Shown: positions 44,560 through 56,450, numbered from the stretch's first letter. The stretch: 64,000 bases of DNA from Cryptomeria japonica (GCF_030272615.1 NC_081409.1:245959502-246023501); one strand, 5' to 3'. The notes: generated by a model not told the origin, from the sequence alone. Numbers and translations are program-made.

Positions 44560-46071
44560 TGATGCAGAGCCCTACCCACACACCTAAGGAAAAGCCCAAA
44601 CAAGGTTAGACTTCTAACCCCTCAAGTGATCACAAGGGTCCTACAAGGAAGGACTCCACACCTTGGATGAAACTACTCACAAGTTCACTAGGCTTGGGCC
44701 TACTCAAGATGAATAAATGCCTCAATACCTACCCTACACAATCCTAAGACACCCTGCTCCTAAGGGCTTAGGAATTGGTTCATTTATGGCCATTAGAAAC
44801 TGTTCCAAGCACTGGTTTTGAGATTAGGCTCTAGTTCCTTATACCTCCTTTAGAAACCTACCCCCTAGGCTTGTAGCCCTATTTGGCGATAAAATGGATC
44901 TTAACTCTAAAATGTTACACAAACCCATACAAATAAATTACCATTTCAAACACCCTTTTGTAATTTTTAATGATCCCCAAAATGGTTTGACCAGGTCTAC
45001 AATTACAAGGTAAGATCCCTTTAGAGGCCAAGAGACCTAATAGGGGCAATTAGGCCTATTTTCCAAAGAAACTACCAATAAATGAATCCAAACTGGAAAA
45101 AAAACTCTATGGGAATGTGGGGAATGGTGATTAACCTTTAATTCCAAGGCTGCATGCCTAGAATCCACCGCTATGACATTTTATGATGACTGTCCTAAAT
45201 CTTGTCCGAGGTAGTCACATAGAGATCCCTACCTAATTTTGCTCATTTCTCCACATAACCAAGTTTCCCCTCCAACAAACCATGAAAAATATAAATTATA
45301 GAGGCTTATCCTACATCCCTCCAAAGGAAGAGTCTTCTAATGGACTAGAATGCATGATAAGGCCATTTTCATCCAAAACCCTCTCCAAACCCTGAAATTC
45401 CAGGTTGCAGTAAGAAGAATGTAGGGTTCTCACTACTTTGGAACAATTAGGACCTTAGAACACCACCAAAAAAAAAATATTTCACCCCTATATCTACTCC
45501 ATGGATGGTGTGGTTCAAATCAATCTGTACAGGAACGTGCAACTCCTACAAACTCAGGATTTATGGGAAAACTATAGTATTTTGAGTTTTATTGCTTCAC
45601 AAACTCTAATTACAACAACATAAACCTTGGGAACCATGTCCAAAAGGCTTATACAAATTTCAAATATTTTCCCACCAAATTTGGATTAGGTTGGATCCGT
45701 TGAAAGGCTTCCTGCAACCTATTTCAAAAAGTTGCACTTTTGCACTCAAAAGTTACATTTTACAAAAGTTGCAATTTTGCAATTTTGCACAAAATGTTGT
45801 CAAACTTTCTAAGGTTGGAATCCACATACATGGATCAACCAAACACTCATAAAACATGTCTAAAACCTATCAAATACAAAAATAAACCATCTACTTCCCC
45901 TATTGACCAGATTGTCCCAATTGGCTTATCAAATTGCCTAATTGGTGAGATGGGCTTACATGGTGGGGTTTATTGCATACATGAAACACAAGACACACTA
46001 AGACACTCTAATGATCCCATTCTTCATCCTTAGGGTCATTATTTAAGTGTGGATGAGGTGCCCCTGCACCA
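44560..46071 (-). repeat. Inner LTR of element D (3' LTR of the complete unit)
   Basis: 1512 bp. On the minus strand it runs TGGTGCAGGGGCACC to CTCTGCATCA. It matches 50797-52300 along its length and is flanked on both sides by element-internal sequence. Confidence 0.92.
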
Positions 46072-46088
46072 TACTCCCCAGGAGAAGA

Positions 46089-46110
46089 GATCTCAAGCCC
46101 ACTTGAGATC
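46089..46110 (-). other. Perfect 9-bp hairpin before the LTR of D
   Basis: GATCTCAAG, a four-base loop, CTTGAGATC, about 18 bases before the LTR start on the minus strand. Element E has a 7-bp version with the same core at 9246-9262. Confidence 0.55.
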
Positions 46111-46119
46111 AGAGTTTGT

Positions 46120-47400
46120 AAATCTGCACCATGGTTGGATATTTGCTCACCTGTCATCCAAACTACCTTAGAGTCTGGTTTGTCCTACCAAGCCATCAAT
46201 TACTTAATGTACTCTTTATTCCTTGTCTTCTTTGTGACTCTAGTGTCTAACACTTTTCTCATCTTAGGTGATTCATGCCTTGGAATGTCATTGTCTGCTG
46301 CAACCTGGGTTGGTTCCTCCCCTTCATTGTCACTACCTTTGAAAAGTGTAAGATCACACACATTAAAAATGGGTGATAATCCAAGATCAGGAGGAAGTTG
46401 GATTTCATATGCATTTTGTCCACATTTCTTCAATATCTGACATGGTCCAATCTTCCTCTGCATGAGCTTGGTGTATTTGCCTTTTGGGAGTCTCTCCTTC
46501 TTCAAATGTACCCATACCAAATCCCCAACACTAAATTGTACATCTCTCTTTTACTTATCAGCATGATCCTTATACTTCACTGCAGACTATTGGAGATGAG
46601 ACTTTACTTGGTCATGCACCTCTTTGATGGTTGATGCAAAAACTTCACCATCTGCACTAATGGGATCGTCCTTGGGTAAATCCCTTAACTCCAATACTCC
46701 CCTTGGGTGGATGCCATATACAATCTGGAAATGAGACTTCCTTGTGCTCCTATTGATGGTATCATTGTAAGAGAACTCTTCCTATGATAGTATACTATCC
46801 CATTTTTATCCATGTTGCCTTGTCAAACACCTTAATAGGTTTCCTAATGACCTATTGACAACTTTAGTTTGCCCATCCGTTTGAGGATGGTAGGCTGATG
46901 AGAAAGCTAGGTTAGTTCCCAACTTCTTCCAAAGGGTCCTCCAAAAGTGACCTATGAACTTCACATCTCTATCTGACACAATTTTTAGGGGAAATCCATG
47001 TATCTAGACTATTTCTTTGAAGAATAGGTCTGCAACATATGATGCATCACAAGAAGTCTTACATGGAAAGAAATGAGCCATTTTACTAAACCTGTCCACC
47101 ACTACAAAGACACTGTCAAATCCCCTCTTTTTCCTAGGCAGACCCAACACAAAGTCCATACTTATTCTCTCCCATGGCCTAGAAAGAATGGGTAAGGGCT
47201 GATACAAACCTGGATTTATGGACTTCCCTTTGGATTTCTGACATATTACACATGTTTCCACAAACTTCCTTACATCTGCCTGCAATTTAGGCTAGTAATA
47301 ATGTCTCTTTACAAGGTCTAGGGTCTTGTCAAGGCCAAAATAACCTACCATAGCTCCACAATGCTTCTCCCTAATGATATTCAACCTCATGGAACACTTA
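46120..47400 (-). pseudogene. Integrase with chromodomain remnant (element D)
   Basis: Zinc-binding Cys pair CVICQKSKG near 47250. Core: [21 protein letters not shown] (first Asp, near 47155), VSDRDVKF (second Asp, near 46975). The catalytic Glu position reads Lys (codon AAA, 46863-46865, in GQTKVVNR). C-terminal domain: KKERLPKGKYTKLMQRKIGP and PPDLGLSPIFNVCDL near 46370. After DTRVTKKTRNKEYI the chromodomain decays through stops but still shows DSKVVWMT. The Glu-to-Lys change is one G-to-A transition and should abolish strand transfer. Confidence 0.85.
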
Positions 47401-47411
47401 GAAATACACAA

Positions 47412-48960
47412 CTATGGTCCTTTGAACAACAATCCATCTTGTATCAGAAATTCAAAAAACTCAATATGATACCTCTCACCAAAGATTTCACATACCTTGT
47501 ATATCTCTCCAAAGTCTTCATCAACATCATAAATACTCTTCAAGGAATCAATACCAACACTCTCCATCTTGATTTGGTTGACAGTTAAGACCCTCCTGCT
47601 CAAAGCATCCACAACTTTGTTTTAGGATCCCTTCTTGTGTTTGAGGGTGAAGGTGAAGGCTTGTAGGGTCTCTACCCACTTCATGTGCCAGTGGTTTAGC
47701 TTCTCTAGGCTATTTATAAAACTAAGTGCTCGATTATCAGTAAAAACTATGAACTCCTTAGGCAATAAATAGTGCCTCCACTTCTTCAAAGACTGTACTA
47801 GAGCATACATCTCCAAGTCATAAGATGAGTATCATTTCTTGGCATCATTTAGCTTTTCACTAAAAAATGCAATAGGACTTCCTTCCTGACTGATAATTGC
47901 CCTAATAGCCATGTGGTTTGCATCACATTGCACCTGAAATATCTTGTTGAAGTCTGGTAAGGCTAGGACTAGTTGTTCTATAGCCTTCTTCTTCAATGTT
48001 TCAAATGAACCATCTACCTCTTTGGTCCAAATGAACCTACACTTTTGTCCTCCCTTTATGGTGTCAATCATGGGTTCACAAACATGACTAAATCCTCTTA
48101 TGAACTTCCTATAAAAAGTTGCTAAATCATGGAAGCTCCGGACATCATTCATAGTCTTAGGTGTTGGCCAAGATAGTATAGCACTCACCTTCTCTTGGTC
48201 CATTTTCAACTCACCTTGTGAGATTAGAAAACCCAAGTAGATGATCTCCTCCTTCATGAACAAACACTTATCCAAATTGATCATTAGTTGCTCTTAATGT
48301 AACCTCTTGAGAACCATATCTATGTGGTTCTTCCCTTGTGTGACTGAAGATCAAGATATCATCTAGGTATACTATGAAAAATTTGCCTATAAATTCCACC
48401 AAGACTTCATTCATCAACCTCATAAAGGTGCTAGGGGCATTGGACAACCCAAATGGCATGACTTTCCACTCATATAACCCCTCATTGGTTTTAAAAGTTG
48501 TTTTCCATTCATCCCCTGGCCTTATCCTAATCTGATGGTATCCACTTTTTAGATCCATTTTGGTGAAATACTTCACACTCCCCAAGCAATCAAGTAAATC
48601 CTCTATCATAGGGATTGGGAACCTATACCTTATAGTTATCTTGTTGATGGCTCTTGAGTCTGTACAAAGCCTCCAAGTGCCTTATCTGTTGGGTGAAAGA
48701 ACAACAGGTATTGCACATGGGCTTAAGCTCTTGCCAATCAGTCCTGATTCAATCAACTCTTCAATTTGTCTTGTCATTTCTACATTCTGGTCTGGAGTGA
48801 GCTTGTAGGCTGCTTTATTTGGGAGAGTAGATCCAGGGATCAGATCTATGCAATAACTAATATCTCTCACCAGTGGTAGGGATCTTGCCATTTCATCTGA
48901 GATGATGCCTTGATGTTTATCGAGCAACTGTCTGACTGTAGGGTCCATGTGCTTCTGTCC
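47412..48960 (-). pseudogene. Reverse transcriptase and RNase H (element D)
   Basis: RT motifs on the minus strand: [49 protein letters not shown] and catalytic YLDDILIF near 48365, all intact. A frame change near 48290 separates the thumb (LGFLISQGELKMDQEKV). RNase H follows: QVQCDANHMAIRAIIS, FFSEKLNDAKK, a TGA-type break near 47830, then MEMYALVQSLKKWRHYLLP, FTDNRAL and DALSRR near 47610. Few stops. Confidence 0.88.
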
Positions 48961-49450
48961 TCCTTTCTATTCTGCATACTACTCTTTCTTTGTCACCTTG
49001 GGGCTAGGCATGAGGGCATAGAAAAATGCACCTTTCTCTGCAATCTCCTTCATGAACTGTTTACCTTCTACCATCAACACCTTGGAATCCTTCCCTTTTG
49101 ATTCCATCTCTTCCTCTATAAGGGGTAAGAGTTCTATCACCTTACCATCCTTGGTGATTGAGTAGGTATTTCTCAACCCATCATGATGAGCTTTCAAGTC
49201 ACACTACCATGGTCTCCCAAACAAGAGATGGCATACATCCATCTTGGCTACATTAAATAGTAATCTATCTTTGTATGATCCAATCTAAAACTCCACCCAA
49301 TCATTTTCTTCTACCACTGCTTGCTGACCTTGGGTGAGCCATGAAACCTTGTAGGGGTAAGGATGAGACAACCTTCTAAGTTTAATCTTTTCTACCATTT
49401 CAAGTGGTACAAAATTTTTAGTGGATCCAGAGTCTATCAAGACCTTGCAT
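48961..49450 (-). pseudogene. Retropepsin region (element D)
   Basis: Active site IDSGSTKNFV (near 49430) with the normal Asp-Ser-Gly, followed by a conserved PYPYKVSWLTQGQ. A stop near 49284 is followed by a region where the LLFGRPW motif is recognisable near 49215. The segment 49197-48979 (KVIELLPLIEEEMESKGK) is the spacer to RT. Element E has Asp-Pro-Gly at the same place. Confidence 0.8.
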
Positions 49451-50748
49451 ACCTTTCCTCCTACCTTGCAAGTGGTTTTGAAAATAGATTTCCTTTGTGT
49501 AGGGTCCTTGTCAGGTACCTTCATGGTGGTTACTGCTCTCATCATCATCAGAGCCTCTCCTTTTTTAGGATAGCCATAGCTATCAAGAGCATTAACACTT
49601 TGATAAGTGTTTGCACTTGCCACACTTTGACAATCAGATTCCTGCACCAAATTGCTTCTCCTTTCTCCCATGGAGCTAGAAGCCTTCTTTGGACACCTAT
49701 TGGCCATGTGCCCTTCTTGGTTGGAGTTATAGCACCTAGGAGGTCCTCTTCCTTGGGATCTTCTTCTAGAGGCTGGTCTTCTACCCCTATAGCTCCCTCT
49801 TGGATTGTAGCCCCCTCCTTGGTTGTAACTGCTCTCTCCTCTATTGCCTTCTTGGTTAGAGAAACCCTGGTATCTAAAACCATTTCCTCTACCTCTAAAA
49901 TGGCCTCTTCCCCCTCTTTGTTGTCTCCCTTTACCTCTACCATTTTGTTCCTGCCTTATCTTCAACTTCTCCTCCACCTTGAGTGCCAATTGAAAGCACT
50001 TTTGGACTGTCTCCAGGGTGTGGAGATTCAAATCTTCTTGGATTGTAAATCTCAACCCATTAAGATATCTTGCTACCTTCTCATCTTCACTCTCTTTCAC
50101 CTTGGTTCTCACACACAACTTCATGAACTCCTCTATATAGGAACTCACATCCATCTCCTTCTACTTCAAATTCTATCTCCTCCTATGCAATTGGATATTG
50201 TAGTCCATTGGGACATAGGCCTCTTTCACGAAGGCCATAATATTCTACCATGTAGCCACTCTTCTCTTTCCCTCTTTCACCCTCTCATCTTGGATGATAG
50301 TCCACCAAGTTAGTGCAGCCCCTTTTATTTTGGATTGGGCCATCTTCACCCTTTGGTGCTCTGGTATGTCTTCACTCTCAATTTTTTTTCCAAGGAGTCT
50401 ATCCACTCCATCACTGTATCAGGCTCCATCTTGCCTGCAAAGACTGGCAGATCCATCTTCACATCCATTGTTCTTCTCTCCATGGACTTGAGGACACTCA
50501 TCAGGGGTCTCTCATCTTCGGGAACCTCTAGCTCTTTCTGCCTAGAGATCTCCTCTTCATCCCCTTCTTCTCCATAGTGTCTCTCTCCCCTCCCCACTCC
50601 ACCCTTCAACGAGTCCATCTCATTTCTCAAGGCCTTATTCTCAGCCCTAATTTCTCTTCTCTCTGCCATCTGTTTCTTCACCAAGACATTCAACTCAGCA
50701 TTGGTCATTCTTGAAGGTGCTTCTTGGGATCCCTCTTCTTCTAACATC
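49285..50748 (-). pseudogene. Gag (element D), main copy
   Basis: Likely start MLEEEGSQEAPSR near 50748, 49 bases after the LTR. A run of A residues near 50388 shifts the frame after MEWIDSLEKK. The gag core resumes and reads through DVSSYIEEFMKLCVRTKVKE and FTIQEDLNLHTLETVQKCFQ (near 50040). An Arg/Gly-rich stretch (49950-49740) follows. The knuckle reads CYNSNQEGHMANRC, with the second Cys replaced by Ser. The same ORF then passes into the protease. Gag would form particles and bind RNA. Confidence 0.85.
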
Positions 50749-50780
50749 TTGTCTTCTCCTTCTATCCAAAGAACACTTCT

Positions 50781-50794
50781 ATGCTCTGATACCA
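50781..50794 (-). other. Primer binding site of element D (tRNA-iMet type)
   Basis: On the minus strand TGGTATCAGAGCAT, two bases after the LTR end. Confidence 0.85.
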
Positions 50795-50796
50795 CT

Positions 50797-52300
50797 TGAT
50801 GCAGAGCCCTACCCACACACATAAGGACAAGCCCAAACAAGGTTAGACTTCTGACCCCTCAAGTGATCACAAGGGTCCTACAAGGAAGGACTCCACACCT
50901 TGGATGAAACTACTCACAAGTTCACTAGGCTTGGGCCTACTCAAGATGAGTAAATGCCTCAATACCTACCCTACACCATCCTAATACACCCTTCTCCTAA
51001 AGGCTTAGGAATTGGTTCATTTATGGCCATTAGAAATTGGTCCAAGCACTAGTTTTGAGATTAGGCTCCAGTTCCTTATACCTCCTTTAGAAACCTACCC
51101 CTAGGCTTGCAGCCCTATTTGGCGATAAAATGGATCTTAAATCCAAAATGTTCCACACACCCATACAAAAAAATTACCATTTGAAACACCCTTTTGGAAT
51201 TTGTACTGATCCCCAAAATGGTTTGACCAGGTCTACAATTACAAGGTAAGATCCCCTTAGAGGCCAAGAGACCTAATAGGGGCAATTAGGCCTATTTTCC
51301 AAAGCAACTACCAGTCAATGAATCCAAAATGGAAAACCAACTCTATGGGCATGTGGGGGATGGTGATTAACCTTTAATTCCAGGGTTGCATGCCTGGAAT
51401 CCACTGCTATGACATTTTATGATGACTGTTCTAAATCTTGTCTGAGGTAGTCACATAGAGATGCCTACCTAATTTTGCTCCTTTCTCCACACAACCAAGT
51501 TTTCCCTGAAAAAAAAACCATGAAAAATATAAATCATAGAGGCTTATCCTGCATCCCTCCAAAGGAAGATTCTTCTAATGGACTAGAATGCAAGATAAGG
51601 CCATTTTCATCCAAAACCCTCTCCAAACCCTCAAATTTTGGGTTTCAGTCAAAAGAATGGAGGGTTATCACTACTCTAGAAAAATTAGGACCTTATAAAA
51701 TCACCAATAAAAATATATTTCACCCCTCTATCTACTCCATGGATGGTGTGTTTCAAATCAATCCGTACAGGCACGTGCAACTCCTGCAAACTCAGGATTT
51801 ATGGGAAAACTACAGTATTTTGTGTTTTATTGCTTCACAAACTCCAATTACAACAAAAACAACCTTGGGAATCATGTCCACAAGGATTATACAAATATCC
51901 AATGGTTTCCCACCAAATTTGAGTAGGTTGGAGCTGTTGAAAGGCTTCCCCCAACTGTATTTCAAAAAGTTTCACTTTTGCAGTCAAAAGTTGCATTTTA
52001 CAAAAGTTACAATTTTGCATAAAATGTTGTCAAAATTGCTAGGTTGGAATCCACATACATGGATCAACCAAAAACTCATAAAACATGTCTAAAACCTAGA
52101 AAACACAAAACTAAGCCATCTATTACCCCTATTGAGCACATTGTCCCAATTGGCTTATCAAATTGCCTAATTGGTGACATGGGCTTACATGATGGGGTTT
52201 ATTGCATACATGAAACACAAGACACACTAAGACACTCTAATGATCCTAGTATTCATCCTTAGGGTCATGATTTGCATGTTTATGAGGTTCCCCTACACCA
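50797..52300 (-). repeat. Outer LTR of element D (5' LTR)
   Basis: 1504 bp, minus strand, TGGTGTAGGGGAACC to CTCTGCATCA. It directly adjoins LINE J reverse transcriptase sequence at 52301 with no gap. ORFs on either strand inside are chance. Confidence 0.92.
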
Positions 52301-53310
52301 ATGTCTATCTTGTTGCTTCTGTCCAGTTGATCAATGAGGACAAATCTTCCATTATCTTCTTCAACACACTTGGAACTATTTAGTTGAGGATTGCTCATAT
52401 CTTGAGATTCCAGGTTGGTTATCTTCCCTTGACTTACCTGGGTACTCCTATCTTTGGTGGTAATCCTCCCAAGGACTCTTGGAAAGGTATTTTGGAAAAT
52501 TTTTGCATGAAGGTTGAACATTGGACTCATAGATGGTTATCCTTTGTTGGACGGGTTTAACTGATCTAATTGGTGGTCCATGCTCTTCCAATTTATAGGT
52601 GTATGCTCCAAGTGGCCCCAAAGTGGTTTGTGAAGGAATTGGATTCTTTGGCAAGGCAATTCTTATGGGCAGGCAACTTGTCCTCCTATAAATGGTGTCT
52701 TGTCAAATGGGACTTGGTGTGTAGCCTGAATCAATTGGGTCGGCTTGGATTAAGGCAGTCTTCTTTATTTGGGGAAGCTTTGGTAGTTAAATTGTACTGG
52801 AGGTGATGTGTTAAACAAGATCTAGGTTGGGCTAGGATTTTGTATTTCAAGTATATGCAGAGGATCCCAAAGGAGGAAATTTCAAGATATCTACTTGCGG
52901 GAAAAGGTTCTACGATTTGGAATACTCTCAAGAAAGAGGCTACACTGATAAAAGATGGTCTTTTTTGGATCTGTAAGATGGGAGAAGAGGTTCTTTTTTG
53001 GTTTGATTCTCAGGATGGCTATCCCCCCATTATTGACCAGTTTCCTAATTTAGTGAATCTTTGCCAAAGTTTGCTAGAGGCAGGGTGGTCTAGAGTGAGC
53101 GACTTTAAGTCTATTTATAGTTGTGGGCAAATGGAGATGGTGTGGTGGAAGGTTCCTAATGAATGGATGGTTGTTGATACAGAGGAAGACTACACTGAGC
53201 TTCATAGCATTTTGGATAGTAGACACTATAGTTCCCTTAAGGATAGGGATAGACTTGCTTGGTGCCCGAATCCTAAGGGTGTTTCTACTATTTCCAGTGG
53301 GTACTAGGAG
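52301..53310 (+). pseudogene. LINE J reverse transcriptase, C-terminal part
   Basis: Resumes right after element D with ASVQLINEDKSSIIFF (52320 onward), the helix that follows the YADD box by about 40 residues. TYLGTPIFGGNP and LPIYRCMLQVAPKWFVKELD follow, then ARQFLWAG. Compared with the left piece, which ends at KAYDRV, the catalytic core of about 150-170 residues is missing. A Trp/Leu-rich linker follows to 53305. Stops near 52385, 52557 and 52804. Confidence 0.85.
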
Positions 53311-54549
53311 ATGTTGTTCCATCGCTTGGAGGGGAGGGAGGTACACTGGTGAAAATATGTTTGGAACAATTTCTCTTGGCCGAAGTGTAACTATTTTCTT
53401 GGACTTTGGATTTGAATAGATGTCTAACCTATGAAAATATTCACAAGCGTGGGTTCCATGAGCCTTCCATATGTGTTTTGTGTGGTAATGGAGAGGAGGA
53501 TTCCTCTCACCTATTCTATAGATTCCCTTTGTCATTGCTTCTCTGGCATTACTGGTGGGGAGTGTGGAAGCACCCCTGTGTTCACACAGATTCTTTGGTG
53601 GTGTTTTGGAGAAGTTTGGGCAAGCCTCTTATTTTGTCCTCTTTTCTCTAGATTGTCTGGCACATTGGGCCCATTTTCATACTTTGGCAGATCTGGTAAG
53701 AGAGGAATAGGAGGATCTTTAGGGAAGTTAGACTGTTAGTTCAACAAGTGTGGAATAGAATCATTGGCATGATCTAGGAGACAGTGGAAGCTAAATGTGA
53801 GGTGAATTTTCCTCTGGATAGAGGAGAGGCTAATATTGTGAGTAGGTTGGGTTTGTAGGAGATGTCTCCTATCCCAGCTTGTGTTAGGAGAAATAGACGT
53901 GATAAGAAGAAGGTTCAAAGGGTGGGAAGATGGTTTCCCCGTCAGGATGATTCTATTAAGATTAACACCAATGGCTCCTCTCGGGGTAATTCGGGTCCTG
54001 CTGGGATTGGGGGTTTTGGTAGGAATTGTATGGGGGATGTGGTTTTCTTCTTTTTAGTACATAATGGGCAGTAATCTAAAATTTAATGGAGGGACTAGCA
54101 ATTTTATATGCCCTGGAGTGTGCATATGAGATGGGATGGCGTAGGGTCATCTGTGAATTGGATTCACAGATTATTGTTAATATGTTGATTGAGCAGAAGG
54201 TGAGTGGGATTAATTGGCAGCTGGTAGGGATTGTGCACTAGATTTTGCAAATTAGTGCTATGATGGAGAGGGTGTCTTTCATCCACATTCCTCGTGAATG
54301 GAATAGAGTTGTGGATTGTTTGGCTAAGTGGGCTTTGAAACATGGTGATGTTTGGAAAGTTGAGGTTTGGGAGCATCTTTCCCTTGATTACTATAAGGAC
54401 TTGCATAAGATCTTCTCTGAGGATATGGATAGTTATGAAGCTGGATGATTTCTGGTTGGGTTTGTTGTTCTCTTCTGGAGCCTTGTGGCTCTAGATTTCT
54501 TGTGTAATGATGGTTTCTGATTATTAATAAAGTTTTTACCCCTTTATTC
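53311..54549 (+). pseudogene. LINE J zinc-finger region and RNase H
   Basis: CVLCGNGEEDSSHLFYRF (near 53474) is the zf-RVT motif of plant LINEs, the last Cys replaced. The RNase H begins IKINTNGSSRGNSGPAGIGGF (near 53958; the usual first Asp reads Asn: NTNGS for N-x-DG). It ends HIPREWNRVVDCLAKWA near 54282. Stops occur between. The 3' tail (54450-54549) has AATAAAG. Confidence 0.8.
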
Positions 54550-56450
54550 AAAGTCGTCTAATTTAATTTACTCCTCTAAGTCCCCTTCAGTTAATTAATT
54601 TTAATTAATTAACTAGATCATGTAATTCCTACAAATCGCTTTCCTCTAAACCTCACTTAAATTAATTAATTCTTCTAGAAGGCTGCTTATCATTATTTCC
54701 TAATTTTTAATTCCTCCACTCATTCTCTCTCCTCTTGTCAAATCCTCCTAACTTTCCCACCCGTCTTCTAAAATATCATTATCTCACTTAGGGCATGTTC
54801 CCATGCGACTGCTTAGCTTATTTTGGCTAGCAGGAGTTGTTCAATATTTTTAGGAATTATTTGTGGAGCAGCTGGCCCCATGAATATTTATCTTTGCTAC
54901 TTATTTTTAAAAAAACATCTTAAATTTGTATTAATAGTATTAATAATAATTTGTGCACTTAAAATTTGAAAAAAAAATTGAAATAAAATCTTAGAAAAGA
55001 GGGAAAGTAAATTGTGGAGCCATGTGGCATTTTTGTTAATAACCAGTCGATGCTTATTTCCAGCCCCCCCTTTTCTTCCACAACTTATTTGTAATTCCTA
55101 AACAATAGCTGCTCCACTAAAATAGGGAAATAGTCTAAATAATCCTTTTTTCACAATTTTAAAGTTGCATGGGAACACAACTGCTTAAATTTAAGCAAAA
55201 AATAGAGTTAAGCAATTGCATGGGAACATGAGGTTAATCACTCTTTCTAATCATTTTCTAATGCTTAATCCTCATGATTAGCTACAAGTCAACCAACTGC
55301 CATAAATGGATTTTCCCCCTCTCAACCCCCAACCTTAAATGCACCAACTTTTTTCACTTCAAGGATTTAAAATTTCTTATCTTCCCCATGCACTCTCATC
55401 TTCCCAAGGAATTTTTAATTCCTTTTCCCTTTTCATTTTTCCAAGCACCTCACTATTTGGGAATTTTTAATTCCCTTGTCCTCTCCCAAGGAATTTTTAA
55501 TTCATTTTTGTCTTCCCAATGTACTTGAGGGTATCTTCCCCATGTACATTGTGGAGTGTGGAGACAAGAAATGCCTTTATGATAAATCTCTTGGTGTCCA
55601 CACCATGTCCTCTCAATCCACTTCATTTACATTGTGGAGTGTGTATACTTTGCTTGATGTGTTCTTGACAAGAGTAGTTGACAATCACCCATCTCACAAA
55701 CATTTTCCATTCTTTTAAACACCTTCCCACTTGACCTACTTTCCATCAAAATTCCACAATTTCCTTCATGCCCACGTCAACCAAACATCCCAAAAAGTCA
55801 ATTCACCATCAAGTCAAGAAGAATTAGCCTAGTTTGAAACAAATCCTCAAGCGTAACAAGTTCTTATATATCAATCATAAACTCTTGTTGAAACATAGGA
55901 ACTTCTTACATTGCTTCTGTGATTATCTCTATGGTTGCAACAATGAGTTTGATGAGGAGTCTCTAAGAGAGAGTGCTTTCCAACAGAGGTCTAGCCTTTC
56001 ACAATAAATCAATAGGGGTGGTCATATCAACTTGTATTATTTTCCTTCTCAACCAATCACATATTGAGTCATCTTCTATCTAGAGTAACCTTGCCATCTT
56101 TCTTCCATAATCATCATCATCATCCTTCTTGATCTTTTTCATCATTCCATTTCTAAGGACTTAGCACCCTCAATCAATTAATCAAACTTCAATCAAACCT
56201 TAATCTAATCAATAAAATCCTATCATCCAAAGGTCACCCAATCAATCAAACCCAAATCTTATCAATCAACCTCATCCTAAGGTTAATTCCTTGTCAAAGT
56301 TTGATTTAGACCTTCATCCTTAATCAATCAATCAATTGGCTTTTGTACTTGGGAAATAATCTCCCCCAAGTCCCTTTGTCTAATCATTTTGGGTTGATCC
56401 CAACCCTTATATTTTGTCTTATTTTGCTTAGGGACGTTATTCTACCCTAA
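54550..56450 (+). repeat. 5' LTR of element C, second part, and leader
   Basis: Continues the AATTAATT-rich LTR after the right LINE duplication copy (54550-54567). It carries the MITE at 54791-55233 and three copies of a GAATTTTTAATTC palindrome (55408, 55460, 55490). CAATCAATCAAT-rich sequence follows toward 56340. I could not locate the LTR end or the primer site, so the right limit is a guess. Confidence 0.5.
54788..55236. mobile_element. Tourist-like MITE with TTA duplication
   Basis: Element 54791-55233 (443 bp). Starts GGGCATGTTCCCATGC and ends with the inverted GCATGGGAACATGAGG, flanked by TTA on both sides (54788-54790, 55234-55236). A subterminal TTGCATGGGAACACAACTGC near 55166 repeats the terminal motif. 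The TTA duplication and GGGCATGTT-type terminus are PIF/Harbinger (Tourist) traits. AT-rich, no transposase. Confidence 0.8.

Larger units (their letters stand above)
44036..52300 (-). mobile_element. Ty3/gypsy chromovirus (element D) in a partial tandem arrangement
   Basis: Reading the minus strand: LTR (52300-50797), primer site, gag, protease, RT, RNase H, integrase with remains of a chromodomain, polypurine region, LTR (46071-44560), then a second primer site and gag start ending at 44036 inside LINE J. So the array is LTR-internal-LTR-partial internal. The element proteins closely resemble those of element E. Stops are scattered and the integrase active site is altered. One end was lost together with part of the LINE. 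Confidence 0.88.
40422..54549 (+). mobile_element. Plant L1-type LINE (J), split by gypsy element D
   Basis: Contains ORF1 with DUF4283 and zinc knuckle, then ORF2 with endonuclease, reverse transcriptase and RNase H. The middle of the reverse transcriptase is replaced by minus-strand element D (44036-52300). Flanking 18-mers AAAGTCATCCAATTTAAT (40404) and AAAGTCGTCTAATTTAAT (54550) agree at 16 of 18 positions, both differences being transitions, and are read as a decayed target duplication. The 3' end has AATAAAG (54527) and no long poly-A. Confidence 0.75.

Noticed and set aside
49363-50313. Long plus-strand ORF of 316 codons
   Set aside because: Exact antisense of the D gag/zinc-knuckle region; composition mirrors the Arg/Gly-rich sense strand. 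Shadow frame.
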